Positions 1 to 11,844 of a stretch of DNA of 64,000 nt are shown here, piece after piece. The stretch comes from Caballeronia insecticola (lineage in GTDB: Bacteria > Pseudomonadota > Gammaproteobacteria > Burkholderiales > Burkholderiaceae). The stretch covers positions 2,418,001 to 2,482,000 of the forward strand of contig NC_021287.1 of NCBI RefSeq assembly GCF_000402035.1, read 5' to 3'. Below the pieces are notes generated by a model. That model saw nothing but the letters and a program-made list of their open reading frames with translations, had not been told where the DNA came from and did no database searches. Each line of letters opens with the position of its first letter. The stretch's first letter is position 1. The position numbers and the translations under genes were made by a program.

Positions 1-881
1 GCCGGGCCGATCAGCCGTTCGCGCGGCCCCCACACGCGGTTCTCGCGCATGAGCGTGGCAAGCGGCTTGCCCGACGCGACGCCGCGCTTGATGCGCAACA
101 GCGTGCGCACTTCCTCGACGAGCGCCCACAGCACGAGCACGGCGGCCTCGCCTTCGCCCTTCAGGCCGTCGAGCATGCGCGCGAGGCGCCCGATATCGCC
201 GGTGAGCATCGCTTCGTTGAGCTTGAACACGTCGTAGCGCGCGACATTGAGCACGGCGTCGTGGATCTGCTCGAAGGTGAGCACGCCTTCGGGATACAAA
301 AGCCCGAGCTTCTGGATTTCCTGATGCGCGGCCAGCAGATTGCCTTCCACCCGTTCTGCCACGAATGCGAGCGCGCGCCGCCCTTCTTCGCCCGGCGCCA
401 CGCGCTGGCCTTGTTGCGCGAGCCGCTGACCGACCCACATCGGCAATTGCGCGCGCTCGACCGGATCGATCTTCAGCGCGACGCCCGCGCCGAGCAACGC
501 CGAAAACCACGCGGATTTCTGCGTTGCGGCGTCCAGACGCGGCAGCGTGACGAGCGTCACGACATCGGGATTGTCGGCGCCGGCGAGCGTCTTCAGCGCG
601 TCTGCGCCTTCCTTGCCGGGCTTGCCGGTGGGAATGCGCAACTCGATCAGCTGACGGTCGCCGAACAGCGACATCGACTGCGTCGCCCCGATGAGCGCGC
701 TCCAGTCGAAGCCGCGCTCGACCGTGAACACGGAGCGGTCCGTAAAACCGCTCGCGCGCGCGGTGGCCCGGATGCGGTCGCACGCTTCCTGCGCGAGCAG
801 ATGCTCGTCGCCGTAGACGACGTACAGACCCTTCAGGCCTTTCGCGAGATGCGCATCGAGCGCGTCGAGCTTCAGTTGCAT
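1..881 (-). CDS. holA: DNA polymerase III delta subunit (3' end beyond window)
   Basis: Clamp-loader subunit that opens the beta sliding clamp at primed sites during chromosome replication. The product starts MQLKLDALDAHLAKGLKGLY and continues with VVYGDEHLLAQEACDRIR, the opening of the delta-subunit fold, then a long helical region (about 293 codons are visible). The gene runs off the left edge, so its C-terminus is missing. The ATG at 881 lies 19 bases after the lptE stop, on the same strand. It is the last visible gene of the leuS-lptE-holA run, an arrangement common in proteobacteria. Identification rests on the N-terminal sequence pattern and this gene order. Confidence 0.93.
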   Translation of the reverse strand, partial: MQLKLDALDAHLAKGLKGLYVVYGDEHLLAQEACDRIRATARASGFTDRSVFTVERGFDWSALIGATQSMSLFGDRQLIELRIPTGKPGKEGADALKTLAGADNPDVVTLVTLPRLDAATQKSAWFSALLGAGVALKIDPVERAQLPMWVGQRLAQQGQRVAPGEEGRRALAFVAERVEGNLLAAHQEIQKLGLLYPEGVLTFEQIHDAVLNVARYDVFKLNEAMLTGDIGRLARMLDGLKGEGEAAVLVLWALVEEVRTLLRIKRGVASGKPLATLMRENRVWGPRERLIGP

Positions 882-900
882 GAGCGAGCGCCGCGGACGA

Positions 901-1502
901 TCAGAGCGGCGGCGTCGGCAGCGGCGCGCGCGGCGCGACGCCCGGCGTCTGCTCGCCCGGCGCCGGATGCAGCGAACGCACGACCGCCAGACGGCGCGTC
1001 AGCTGATCGACGGCGTCGTTGCGCATGTCGTTGTAGAGGAGCGTCGCTTCCTGCCCTTTGGCGAGCGTGTACTGGTCGCTGTAGGTCATCGCGCGATTCA
1101 GCGCAATCACGCTCGGCGGGATCAGCAGCGTGCCGTCGGCGCCATACAGCGAGTAGCTCAGGTTGTAGATGAGCTCATATTCCTGCACCACGCCCTGCGA
1201 ATTCAGGCTGAGCGTGCTGAGACCCGTGCCTTCCGACAGATTGAGCGTTGCGTCCGGCTTCTCGAACGGCTTGACGATGACCGTGTCGCTGCCGCCCTGC
1301 ACCAGGCGCTCGAGACGCGCGACCATCTGCGGCGCGCCGCCCGTGATCGCCAGCCGCTTGAACGCGTAGTCCTGCTGTCCGCGCAACTGGAAGCCGCATG
1401 CGGACAGCGCGGCCGCGCCGCCCAAGAGCGCGAGAAACGAACGCCTGCTTACGCCTTTTTCGACGGCTTTCCCGGTCACATCGACTCCCTTGGCTTTGCG
1501 CA

Positions 1503-1503
<1 letters not shown>
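901..1503 (-). CDS. lptE: LPS-assembly lipoprotein LptE
   Basis: Outer-membrane lipoprotein that plugs the LptD barrel in lipopolysaccharide export. The 200-residue product has a basic, TAT-like N-terminal stretch (SRRSFLALLGGAAALSACGF) that ends in the lipobox LSAC, giving a lipidated cysteine in the conserved CGFQLRG start of mature LptE. I chose the ATG at 1503; it overlaps the leuS stop as TGATG, so translation is probably coupled. A frame extension by one TTG codon is possible but has no support. The C-terminus is proline-rich. The twin Arg before the signal core is a little unusual for a Sec lipoprotein, but I would not conclude Tat export from it. Confidence 0.92.
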
Positions 1504-4109
<2,606 letters not shown>

Positions 4110-4333
4110 TTACGCTAATGCTGGGAACGGACCTCGGGACCTGCCGCGTGCGCTTCGGCTTCGCCGCCTGGCTTGAAACGGGGCTGGCGCTACGTCGGAT
4201 TCTGGCCTGCTGGCGGCGCTCTGCGTGCCAGACGGACAAAAACGGGCAAATCGCGATTATACCGTTCGATGCGCCGCCGCTGGCGCGCAGACCGGTTCTG
4301 GCGCGGGGTTCGGCGCGGGGCTCAGTGCGGGGT

Positions 4334-4774
4334 TCAGTGCGCGGGCGTATTCGCCGGCGGCCGCACAGGCTGCGTGACGAAGCCGATGCGCGCGAGCCCT
4401 GCCTGCTGCGCGGCGCCCATCACCTGCGCGATGACGTCATAACGCGTCCCGGCCGACGCCCGCAGGTGCAGCTCAGGCGGTTGCGCGGTTTTGCCGGCGT
4501 CGGCGAAACGCGTGCGCATCTGCTCGAAACTGACGGGCGTATCGTTCCAGAAAAGCTTGCCGGCGTCGTCGATGGACAGCGTGACGGTTTGCGGCGTCTC
4601 GCGCGCGGGTTGCGACGCGACCTTCGGCAAATCGAGCCGGATCGCGTGCGTGAAGAGCGGCGCCGTGATGATGAAGATGACGAGCAGCACCAGCATGACG
4701 TCGATGAGCGGCGTCATGTTGATGTCCGCCATGGGCTGGCTGTTGGGCTTGTTTTCGAGTCCGCCGAAGGCCAT
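4334..4774 (-). CDS. exbD: ExbD/TolR-family biopolymer transport protein
   Basis: Inner-membrane stator partner of ExbB/TolQ that couples proton flow to energising an outer-membrane process. The 146-residue product has the family hallmark: a short cytoplasmic start, then MADINMTPLIDVMLVLLVIF, which contains the membrane helix with the functional Asp, followed by a periplasmic domain. The ATG at 4774 is preceded by AGGAG at good spacing; a frame open further upstream overlaps exbB and is ignored. It lies 10 bases after the exbB stop. Whether it serves TonB-dependent uptake or Tol-Pal cannot be told from sequence; no tonB, tolA, tolB or pal is adjacent. Confidence 0.9.
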   Translation of the reverse strand: MAFGGLENKPNSQPMADINMTPLIDVMLVLLVIFIITAPLFTHAIRLDLPKVASQPARETPQTVTLSIDDAGKLFWNDTPVSFEQMRTRFADAGKTAQPPELHLRASAGTRYDVIAQVMGAAQQAGLARIGFVTQPVRPPANTPAH

Positions 4775-4784
4775 TGCGGGGCTC

Positions 4785-5450
4785 CTAGTTGCCTTTGCCA
4801 CACACGAACGCATGCAGATCGTGCGCGAAGCCGTCCAGCTCCTCCGAAACCTGCCGCACATAGCGCCCGAGCACGTTATAGGCAAGCACCGCCGGAATCG
4901 CGACGACCAGCCCGAACGCCGTCATGATGAGCGCCTCGCCGACCGGCCCCGCGACGTTCTCGATCATCGCCTGCCCGCTCGACGCGATGCTGCCGAGCGC
5001 GTGATAAATGCCCCAGACAGTGCCGAGCAAGCCGACGAACGGCGCGGTCGCGCCCACCGATGCGAGCAGCACTTGGCCGAACTCGAGCCGCCGCTGCGAC
5101 TTCAGCAGCGCCTGCCGAAGCGCCCGCAAGACGCGCTCGCTGCGCTCCACTTGCGCCAGCAACGCGCCCGGCATTTCCGCCTGCGACGCGCGCCACGCGG
5201 CCTCGGCGAGCGGCAGGAACACGCGCTCGCGATCCGTGCGCCGCAACGCGCCGATGCCGTCCGTCAGACTCGCCGCCTGCCAGAAGTGCTGCAATGCGCG
5301 CGGCCCCTGCCATTTGGCGCGCGCGAGAATCCACGCCTTCACGAGCAGGAAACACCAGCTCGCGAGCGACATCGCCAGCAGCAAGCCGGCGACGGCGTGC
5401 GTGACGGCGTCGCCGGATTGCAAATAATGGATGACGCCAGTTTCCGCCAT
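4785..5450 (-). CDS. exbB: MotA/TolQ/ExbB proton-channel family protein
   Basis: Inner-membrane proton-channel subunit that works with the ExbD-like protein encoded just downstream. At 221 residues it shows three hydrophobic segments: near residues 18-40 (AGLLLAMSLASWCFLLVKAW), near 125-145 (LASVGATAPFVGLLGTVWGI, the conserved family motif), and near 165-190 (EALIMTAFGLVVAIPAVLAY). The chosen ATG at 5450 sits 15 bases after the dapB stop; a GTG two codons earlier is possible. Its position between dapB and exbD/leuS matches related Burkholderiales. ExbB versus TolQ naming is uncertain for the reason given for exbD. Confidence 0.9.
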   Translation of the reverse strand: MAETGVIHYLQSGDAVTHAVAGLLLAMSLASWCFLLVKAWILARAKWQGPRALQHFWQAASLTDGIGALRRTDRERVFLPLAEAAWRASQAEMPGALLAQVERSERVLRALRQALLKSQRRLEFGQVLLASVGATAPFVGLLGTVWGIYHALGSIASSGQAMIENVAGPVGEALIMTAFGLVVAIPAVLAYNVLGRYVRQVSEELDGFAHDLHAFVCGKGN

Positions 5451-5465
5451 GGTCACGAGCCGGGA

Positions 5466-6263
5466 TCAGCGCAGGCCGAGCACGTCCTGCATATCGAAGA
5501 AGCCCCGCTCGTGGCCTTCGAGGAAACGTACGGCGCGCAGCGCGCCCTGAGCGTAGGAGAGACGGCTTGCGGATTTGTGCGTGATCTCGATGCGCTCGCC
5601 GATGCCCGCGAACAACACCGTGTGATCGCCGACGATATCGCCGCCGCGGATCGCCGAAAAGCCGATGGTCGACGGATCGCGCTCGCCCGTCACGCCTTCG
5701 CGCGCGTACACGGCGCAGTCCTTCAGATCGCGCCCGAGCGCCTTGGCGATCACTTCGCCCATGCCGAGCGCCGTGCCCGACGGCGCATCGACCTTGTGAC
5801 GGTGATGCGCCTCGATGATCTCGATGTCGTAACCCTGCGAGAAATGCTTCGCCGCGAATTCGAGCAGCTTCATCGTGACATTCACGCCGACGCTCATGTT
5901 CGGCGCGAACACCACGCCGATCTTCTCGCCTGCCTTCTTCAACTGCGCTTTCTGCTCGTCGGAGAAACCGGTCGTGCCGATGATCATCCTCACGTTATGT
6001 CGCAGCGCCGCGTCGAGATGCGCGAGCGTGCCTTCGGGTCGCGTGAAGTCGATCAGATAATCGGCGTCGGCGAACACGCGCTCGATGTCGTCGGTCAGCA
6101 AAACGCCCGTGGTCTTGCCGAGAAACGCGCCCGCGTCCTGGCCGAGTTGCGGCACGCCGGGCCGGTCGAGCGCGCCCGTGAGTTGCGCGTCCGGATCAGA
6201 GAGAACGGTTTCGATCAGCATCCGGCCCATGCGGCCCGATGCGCCGGCGATGGCGATCTTCAT
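5466..6263 (-). CDS. dapB: 4-hydroxy-tetrahydrodipicolinate reductase
   Basis: Reduces 4-hydroxy-tetrahydrodipicolinate with NAD(P)H in the diaminopimelate/lysine pathway. The 265-residue product begins [16 protein letters not shown], the dinucleotide-binding loop, and carries the catalytic-region motif [18 protein letters not shown] near residue 155. The start at 6263 places this glycine-rich loop at the very N-terminus, as in the family; the frame is open for 25 more codons but those residues do not resemble DapB. It lies between bamE and exbB on the same strand. The 102-base gap from bamE contains a GC-rich hairpin (6326-6352). Confidence 0.97.
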   Translation of the reverse strand: MKIAIAGASGRMGRMLIETVLSDPDAQLTGALDRPGVPQLGQDAGAFLGKTTGVLLTDDIERVFADADYLIDFTRPEGTLAHLDAALRHNVRMIIGTTGFSDEQKAQLKKAGEKIGVVFAPNMSVGVNVTMKLLEFAAKHFSQGYDIEIIEAHHRHKVDAPSGTALGMGEVIAKALGRDLKDCAVYAREGVTGERDPSTIGFSAIRGGDIVGDHTVLFAGIGERIEITHKSASRLSYAQGALRAVRFLEGHERGFFDMQDVLGLR

Positions 6264-6365
6264 GGCAGTCTCGTGTCGAACCGCGCAACCCGCACGCGAT
6301 GGATTTTGCAAATTGAAATGCAGCAGGAAGCCGCGCACGGCGCGCGGCTTCCCGGGAGGGCCGGA

Positions 6366-7160
6366 TTACTGCGGCATGGTGAACTGCGCCTGACCGCCCG
6401 CGTTCGGCGGCGTAGGCGACGTGCTCGCCGGTCCCACCGCGCTGCTGTCCGGAATGTTGATCTGCTGCGGCTTGCGCTGAAGCTGGATCTGGGAGTTGCT
6501 GCCGCCCGCGCCCGCCGAACCCGGCGCACCGCCCGCACTTTGCGGCGCGCTGCTGTACGTCGACGAACGCTGGCGGCCCGTGGGCATATCGACCTGCGCC
6601 GTCGCGCGATTGGCGGCCTGCGCGGCTTCCTGATTGGCGTCACCCGCGAACGCCGCCGCCGTGTTCGGCTGCGTGGACGGTTCGCCGGACGGAGCGGTCA
6701 CTGCAACCGTCGATGCCGCCGGCACCGATGCCGCCGTGGGCGCCGCTGCGGTCTTCGCGACCTTGACGCCCTTGTCGCCGTCGATCTCGGCGAGCAATTC
6801 CAGGTTCGACGGCAGATTCTCGCCGCCCGACCAGCTCACCACACGATCGCTCGCGAAGTTCACGACGAAATCACGCTGCTGAACCACGGAAGTGGACCCG
6901 CGCTTGAAATAGAACACGTAGTCCCAGCGGTCCGCGTGGAACATGTCGGTCAGAAGCGGCGTGCCGAGGATCTGTCTCACCTGATCGCGCGACATGCCGA
7001 CCTGCATCTGCGCGGCCGCTTCCGCCGAAACGAAGTTGCCTTGCACAACCGTGATCCGATACGGCGTGATGCTTTGTGCAATTTTCTGTGTGACGCTGTC
7101 GTACGCCGAGCAGCCGGCGAGTAATGCGGCCAAAGTTGCTGCGATCACGATTCCCCGCAT
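6366..7160 (-). CDS. bamE: Outer membrane protein assembly factor BamE
   Basis: Lipoprotein of the BAM complex that inserts beta-barrel proteins into the outer membrane. The start MRGIVIAATLAALLAGCSAY is a lipoprotein signal with lipobox LAGC. Residues 30-115 form the SmpA/OmlA domain, with GMSRDQVRQILGTPLLTDMF and a WDYVFYFKRG strand. At 264 residues it is much longer than the roughly 110-residue E. coli protein: the last ~140 residues are a low-complexity Ala/Ser/Gln/Pro tail. I chose the ATG at 7160 because it directly precedes the signal peptide. It is divergent from fur, a common pairing in this group. Confidence 0.93.
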   Translation of the reverse strand: MRGIVIAATLAALLAGCSAYDSVTQKIAQSITPYRITVVQGNFVSAEAAAQMQVGMSRDQVRQILGTPLLTDMFHADRWDYVFYFKRGSTSVVQQRDFVVNFASDRVVSWSGGENLPSNLELLAEIDGDKGVKVAKTAAAPTAASVPAASTVAVTAPSGEPSTQPNTAAAFAGDANQEAAQAANRATAQVDMPTGRQRSSTYSSAPQSAGGAPGSAGAGGSNSQIQLQRKPQQINIPDSSAVGPASTSPTPPNAGGQAQFTMPQ

Positions 7161-7335
7161 GCGACGGCTCTCCCTGCTATTCGATAAAGATTTTGAAAAC
7201 ATTTCACCTTTCACGCGAGATGCCCGGAGGCCGCGCTCCATTCGTCCGGTTCCGCCTGAGACGGTACAGGATGTCGGGAATCGGAAAAACACATTACTAT
7301 GACAACCTTGAATTGTACTCTAGGGATGCCTAGCC
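7161..7335. promoter_or_regulatory. Divergent bamE-fur intergenic region
   Basis: This 175-base gap must hold the promoters for bamE (leftward) and fur (rightward). A TACTAT hexamer at 7295-7300 could be a fur -10 box, but no convincing -35 accompanies it. I see no clear 19-bp Fur box. Confidence 0.4.
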
Positions 7336-7764
7336 ATGACCAATCCCTCCGATCTCAAAAATATCGGACTCAAGGCGACGCTGCCCCGCCTCAAGATCCT
7401 CGAAATTTTTCAGCATAGTCCGGTGCGCCATCTGACTGCCGAAGACGTGTATCGAAGCCTGCTCAACGAAGAGCTCGATATCGGTCTCGCGACGGTTTAT
7501 CGCGTGCTCACGCAGTTCGAGCAGGCCGGTCTGCTGTCGCGGAGCAATTTCGAATCGGGCAAGGCGGTCTTCGAGCTCAACGAGGGTTCGCACCACGATC
7601 ACCTCGTGTGTCTCGACTGCGGGCGCGTCGAAGAGTTCTTCGATGCCGAGATCGAACGCCGCCAGCAATCGATCGCGAAGGAACGCGGTTTCAAGCTCCA
7701 CGAGCATGCGCTTGCGCTGTACGGCACATGCACGAAGGAAAACTGCCCGCATCGGAAGCACTGA
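7336..7764 (+). CDS. fur: Ferric uptake regulator Fur
   Basis: Iron-responsive repressor of siderophore and iron-uptake genes. The 142-residue protein has the N-terminal winged helix ([15 protein letters not shown] and [20 protein letters not shown]) and the dimerisation/metal domain: the HHDH cluster at residues 86-89, CLDC at 92-95, and a second cysteine pair at 132 and 137 (CTKENC). It is the usual length for Fur, and the HHDHLVC form favours Fur over Zur or PerR. The stop is followed closely by a strong terminator, so it is probably monocistronic. Confidence 0.97.
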   Translation: MTNPSDLKNIGLKATLPRLKILEIFQHSPVRHLTAEDVYRSLLNEELDIGLATVYRVLTQFEQAGLLSRSNFESGKAVFELNEGSHHDHLVCLDCGRVEEFFDAEIERRQQSIAKERGFKLHEHALALYGTCTKENCPHRKH

Positions 7765-7796
7765 GCGGCGCGCCGGCTTCCGGCGCGTTGACGTAA

Positions 7797-7831
7797 AAAC
7801 CGCCGTCCATCGGCTCGATGGACGGCGGTTT
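7797..7831 (+). terminator. Rho-independent terminator after fur
   Basis: A perfect 14-bp stem (arms 7797-7810 and 7818-7831) with a 7-base loop. The A-rich start and T-rich end of the stem, followed by CGTTT, suit termination on the plus strand, and possibly from the opposite side. Confidence 0.85.
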
Positions 7832-7910
7832 CGTTTCGCCCCTACGTTTTGCGGTTTGCGTCTGCGATCGATTCGCAGTCGCATTCGCTTTTACGTGCTG
7901 AATGATGAAA

Positions 7911-8420
7911 CTAGGCAGCGCGCGCCGCGGCTTCGATCAACGTATAGGTTTCGGGCAGCGCGATCTCGTCGCAGTTCGGCTGATCGCCGCCACGGTCCAC
8001 GACGATGAAATCGCCCTCTCGGTCGAGCACGATGAGCGGGTGATGCCACACGCCGCGCGCATAGTTCACGCCTTGCCAGCCGCGCGCATGAAACGCGCGC
8101 AGGCCCGCCGCGTCGAACTCGCCCGCCGGCGCGACCACCACGAGATAGCGCACCTGCGCAAGCGGCACGAACGCCTGACTGCCGAGCGGATGCCGCTCCA
8201 TCATCGAGATCGCGACGGGCTGCGGACGCGGCTGTCCGCGAAACACGTTGATGAGCGGCCGCCCGCCGCTCTCGAAACCGATATCGACGTTCGCCAGATC
8301 GTGGAAGCGTTCAGTCGTGCCCGCGTTGATCGGAAAGTGGCGCGCGCCTTCGAGTTCGATGACATCCCCGAACGGCGCGAACGCTTCGCGCGTGAGCGGC
8401 TCCAGCGTGAGCGTCTTCAT
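7911..8420 (-). CDS. allA: Ureidoglycolate lyase
   Basis: Splits ureidoglycolate into glyoxylate and urea, the step after allantoicase in purine/allantoin breakdown. The 169-residue product fits AllA in length and pattern: [14 protein letters not shown] at the start, a mid-section with [15 protein letters not shown], and [20 protein letters not shown] near the end, which supplies the conserved His-His pair. The ATG at 8420 overlaps the alc stop as ATGA, so the two enzymes are translationally coupled. No urease or glyoxylate gene is adjacent. Confidence 0.93.
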   Translation of the reverse strand: MKTLTLEPLTREAFAPFGDVIELEGARHFPINAGTTERFHDLANVDIGFESGGRPLINVFRGQPRPQPVAISMMERHPLGSQAFVPLAQVRYLVVVAPAGEFDAAGLRAFHARGWQGVNYARGVWHHPLIVLDREGDFIVVDRGGDQPNCDEIALPETYTLIEAAARAA

Positions 8421-9427
8421 TCGAGTTCACCGAAAATGCGCAGCCGCGATACGCCGCCATCCGGAAAAATGTTGAAGCGCACGTGCGTGACGGGCCCGAG
8501 CGCCGCGATCTCCTTCTCGAAGCGATGCACGTTGTCCATCGCGAGCTTTTGCTCGTCGAGCAGCACTGGCCAGAACATCGCCTGCGTGACGAGCGAGTCG
8601 TCCGTCCCGCCGGTGACGCGCGCCGCTTGCAGCGAACAGCGGTCCGGAAAATTGCCCTTGAAGTGCGCGGTATCGACTTCGATCGCGCGGATCACGCCCG
8701 GCGCGGCCAGCGCGACAATCGCCCAGTCGTTGCCGGGCTCGCGGCGGCGGCGCGTCTCCCAGCCGTCGCCCATGTTCACGCCGCGCCCGGGCATCAGCAT
8801 TTGCGAAGCTGGCCCGAAATGCTGATTGTTCGCCGCGACGAGATACGCGCCGTTTTCGATCGCGGCCAGATCCAGCAGCGTGCCGCGCTCGACGCGCGAA
8901 AAATCCGTCTTCGGCTGGCCGTAGACACGCAGCCGCGCGATGCCGCCATCCGGATAGATATTCACACGCAGATGCGTGTAGGCGCGCCCGTCCGCGATCT
9001 CGAGATAGTGATGATGATTGCCCTTGAGCGTCGTCGCCGGGACGATCTCGCGCCAGTCGCCGTCTTCCTGCGGATTGGCGCTGGCGCTGTAGCACGCCTC
9101 GATCGACGCGGCCGGCGGAAAGTTGCCGGTGAAGTGACTCGTATCGATGTCGATGCCGTGAATCACGCCCGCGCGCGCCAACTTGACGATGCAGTAGTCG
9201 TAGCCCGTCGTGCGCTTGCGGCGCGTCTCCCAGCCGTCCATCCACTTGCCGTGTTCGTCGTATTTGCCGGGGATGAACACTGCGGGCTGAGGCTCCAGCA
9301 TGCGTTCCTTCGGCGCGAAGAATTCGTCGGTCGCGAAGAGCGCCTGCGCGCCGAGACGCGGGTCCGCCAGGTTCATGTAGCGGCGCGCGAAGGCGGGAGC
9401 GTCTGCGTCGAGAATCGGGTTGGCCAT
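8417..9427 (-). CDS. alc: Allantoicase
   Basis: Hydrolyses allantoate to ureidoglycolate and urea. The 336-residue protein contains two tandem allantoicase repeats, each with a GWETRR-type motif ([10 protein letters not shown] near residue 64 and [12 protein letters not shown] near residue 226) and a later [19 protein letters not shown] / [19 protein letters not shown] strand pair. This internal duplication is the family architecture. It is followed by allA with a 4-base overlap and preceded by dctA on the same strand (58-base gap), so the three probably form one unit under the GntR regulator. Confidence 0.95.
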   Translation of the reverse strand: MANPILDADAPAFARRYMNLADPRLGAQALFATDEFFAPKERMLEPQPAVFIPGKYDEHGKWMDGWETRRKRTTGYDYCIVKLARAGVIHGIDIDTSHFTGNFPPAASIEACYSASANPQEDGDWREIVPATTLKGNHHHYLEIADGRAYTHLRVNIYPDGGIARLRVYGQPKTDFSRVERGTLLDLAAIENGAYLVAANNQHFGPASQMLMPGRGVNMGDGWETRRRREPGNDWAIVALAAPGVIRAIEVDTAHFKGNFPDRCSLQAARVTGGTDDSLVTQAMFWPVLLDEQKLAMDNVHRFEKEIAALGPVTHVRFNIFPDGGVSRLRIFGELE

Positions 9428-9485
9428 ATCAGTTTCCTTCGGTTTCTCTCAGTTGCGATGATGTTCGTACCGGCTTCAGACCGGT

Positions 9486-10805
9486 TCAGAGTGCATGCGC
9501 GGGTTCGTGGCCGTGCGCGTGTTCCGGCGCGGCCGGCACGAAGCGGTATTCGGCGTCCTGGTCGAGCACGCGCTGGGCGCGCGCCCGGTCGATGTCCTTC
9601 TCCCACACCGCCACGACCACCGTCGCCACGCAGTTGCCGATCAGATTGGTGACGGCACGCGCGATGCCGACGAACCAGTCGACCGGCAGAATCAGCACGA
9701 GGCCGAGCACGGGAATGGCGGGAATGGCGGAGAGCGTCGCGGCGAGAATCACGATCGCCGAGCCGGGAATGCCGTGCGCGCCCTTCGACGTCACCAGCGA
9801 CACCAGCACGACGACGATCAGGTCATGCAGCGACAGCGGCGTATTGGTCGCCTGCGCGATGAAAATCACCGCGAGCGTCAGATAGATCGAGAAGCCGTCG
9901 AGGTTGAACGAATAGCCGGTCGGGATCACGAGACCGACGGTCGAATCCTTGATGCCCATCCATTCGAGCTTGCGCATGATCTGCGGCAACACAGCATCCG
10001 ACGACGCCGTGCCGAGCACGATCGACAGTTCCTCGCGCAGATAGCGCACGAGCTTGAAGATGGAGAAGCCCGCGAGCCGCATCACCACCGCCAGCACGAC
10101 GAACACGAACAGGAAGCAGCTTGCGTAGAACACCATGACGAGCAGGCCGAGCTGCTTGAGCGACGCGACGCCGTACTGGCCGGTCGTGAACGCGATGGCG
10201 CCGAGCACGCCGAGCGGCGCGAGCTTGATGATGAACGACATGATGCGGAAGAACACCGTCGACAGTTCGTCGATGAACAGCGTCACGCGCTGCGCCTTGT
10301 TGCCGAGCATCGAGAGCGCCGAACCGAACAGCACGGCAAAGACGAGTACTTGCAGGATGTCGCCCTTCGCGAAGGCGTCGATGGCGGTGTCGGGAATGAT
10401 CTTCAGCAGAAAGCCTGCGGTGTCCTTGAGGCTCTTCGCGTGCTCCGTGTAGGTGGTGAGCGACGCCGCATTGAGCGTATGCAGGTCGATGTTCATGCCG
10501 ACGCCCGGGCGCGTCACCCACGCCAGAATCGCGCCGATCACGAGCGCGAGCGTCGTCATGATCTCGAAGTAGATCACCGCCTTCAGCCCGACGCGCCCGA
10601 CCTTCTTCAGATCGCCCGCGCTCGCCATGCCGCTCACGACCACGCAGAAGACGATCGGCCCGATCACCATCTTGATGAGCTTCAGAAAGCCGTCGCCCAG
10701 CGGCCGCAACGACTGGCCGAATTGCGGAAAGAGCGCGCCCACCACCACGCCGATGACCAACGCGATCATTACCCTGCCGAACAGCGAATTCAGAAATCTC
10801 GACAC
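9486..10805 (-). CDS. dctA: C4-dicarboxylate transporter of the DAACS family
   Basis: Inner-membrane symporter for succinate, fumarate, malate or related acids. The 439-residue product starts VSRFLNSLFGRVMIALVIGV and has eight or more hydrophobic segments, with the family's serine-rich re-entrant loop (VLGTASSDAVLPQIMRKLE) and the motif VIPTGYSFNLDGFSIYLTL. I chose a GTG start at 10805: AGGAG lies a few bases upstream, and the residues before it do not look like DctA. Placement next to allantoicase and a FadR-type regulator suggests a substrate linked to ureide or glyoxylate metabolism, but the exact substrate is not fixed by sequence. Confidence 0.93.
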   Translation of the reverse strand: MSRFLNSLFGRVMIALVIGVVVGALFPQFGQSLRPLGDGFLKLIKMVIGPIVFCVVVSGMASAGDLKKVGRVGLKAVIYFEIMTTLALVIGAILAWVTRPGVGMNIDLHTLNAASLTTYTEHAKSLKDTAGFLLKIIPDTAIDAFAKGDILQVLVFAVLFGSALSMLGNKAQRVTLFIDELSTVFFRIMSFIIKLAPLGVLGAIAFTTGQYGVASLKQLGLLVMVFYASCFLFVFVVLAVVMRLAGFSIFKLVRYLREELSIVLGTASSDAVLPQIMRKLEWMGIKDSTVGLVIPTGYSFNLDGFSIYLTLAVIFIAQATNTPLSLHDLIVVVLVSLVTSKGAHGIPGSAIVILAATLSAIPAIPVLGLVLILPVDWFVGIARAVTNLIGNCVATVVVAVWEKDIDRARAQRVLDQDAEYRFVPAAPEHAHGHEPAHAL

Positions 10806-10850
10806 GACCGTCTCCTGGTTTAATGTCTCAGAATCGGAGCAACTGTTCCG

Positions 10851-10865
10851 ACTGGTCGGACCAGT
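10851..10865. promoter_or_regulatory. Candidate GntR/FadR-type operator in front of dctA
   Basis: A perfect 15-base palindrome, ACTGGTCGGACCAGT, 45 bases upstream of the dctA start. It contains TGGT-N3-ACCA, the TNGTNNNACNA form typical of FadR-subfamily operators. Confidence 0.6.
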
Positions 10866-11003
10866 GCTGTGATGGGGAATATTAGAAAGCCGATATAGGC
10901 CCGTCAAGCACGCTTTCGTAGCGGTTTACCCTGTTTATAACGGGCATGGAAACGCAGGCGCACAAAAGCGCACGCACGTCTGGCCGGCGCGCGCATACAA
11001 TGG

Positions 11004-11014
11004 CGGTCAGACCG
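11004..11014. promoter_or_regulatory. Candidate autoregulatory operator in front of the GntR gene
   Basis: The palindrome CGGTCAGACCG, 20 bases upstream of the GntR regulator ATG, shares the GGTC-N-GACC core with the site in front of dctA. It is placed to block initiation of the regulator gene itself. Confidence 0.5.
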
Positions 11015-11034
11015 GCCAATACAGTTTTCTTCCT

Positions 11035-11730
11035 ATGAAAAACGTCCCGCACACCGTGACCGACGCTGCGATCGCGACCATTCGCGAGCGCATCGAATCG
11101 AGCGTGTATCCGGTCGGGAGCCTGCTGCCGGCGCAGCGGCAGTTATCGGAAGAACTGGCGATCAGCCGGGCTTCGCTGCGCGAGGCGCTCTCGACACTCG
11201 AAGCGCTCGGATTGCTGCACATCCGGCCCGGCAAGGGCGTGTACGTCAACAGCGCGCAGGCGAGCAACGCGCATCCGTGGCGTTTCGACGATCAGGCGTC
11301 GCTGCCCGACACCTATCAGATGCGGTTCGCGCTGGAAGGCTTCGTTGCGCGGCTGGCGGCGCACTCCATCGGCGATTCCGATATCGACTGGCTCGACGAC
11401 AACCTCGAATCGCTCAGGGGCGCGCTCGAAGAAGCGGAACTGGATGAGGCGGCGCAGCTCGATTTCGCGTTTCACATGCGCATCGTGAGTCTTGCGGGCA
11501 ATGCGGCCATCGAATCGATCCTGCGCGGCAGCGCCGAGATCATGAAGGAGAGTCAGCGTCTGCCGTTCTATCGGCGCGAACTGGTGCTGTCGACCTATCA
11601 CGAGCACGCGGTCATTATCGAAGCGCTCAAGGCGCGGGACGGCGAGAAGGCCGGCATGGCGATCGAGCGGCACATCGTCAATGCGGCGCAGCGCGCGGGC
11701 GTGCATTTCCCGGTGCCCGGCAAGCCGTGA
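11035..11730 (+). CDS. FadR-subfamily GntR transcriptional regulator
   Basis: DNA-binding repressor or activator probably controlling the divergent dctA-alc-allA genes and itself. The 231-residue protein has an N-terminal winged helix-turn-helix (VGSLLPAQRQLSEELAISRA and SLREALSTLEALGLLHIRPG, residues 25-65) and an all-helical FCD ligand domain (residues 95-220), with the metal/ligand residues suggested by DFAFHMRIVSLAGN and YHEHAVIIEAL. The effector is unknown; a dicarboxylate or a ureide intermediate would fit the neighbours. Similar palindromes on both sides of the divergent promoter region support local control. Confidence 0.9.
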   Translation: MKNVPHTVTDAAIATIRERIESSVYPVGSLLPAQRQLSEELAISRASLREALSTLEALGLLHIRPGKGVYVNSAQASNAHPWRFDDQASLPDTYQMRFALEGFVARLAAHSIGDSDIDWLDDNLESLRGALEEAELDEAAQLDFAFHMRIVSLAGNAAIESILRGSAEIMKESQRLPFYRRELVLSTYHEHAVIIEALKARDGEKAGMAIERHIVNAAQRAGVHFPVPGKP

Positions 11731-11844
11731 ACGCACGCGGCACTTCTTTTGATGTTGCGGGTCTCAGCAAGGGCCGCGCGTGATGGAGGTTTCTATCCGC
11801 TTGCGCTGCCCTGCAATTCGCGAACATCAAGAGGAGCAGCGTCG

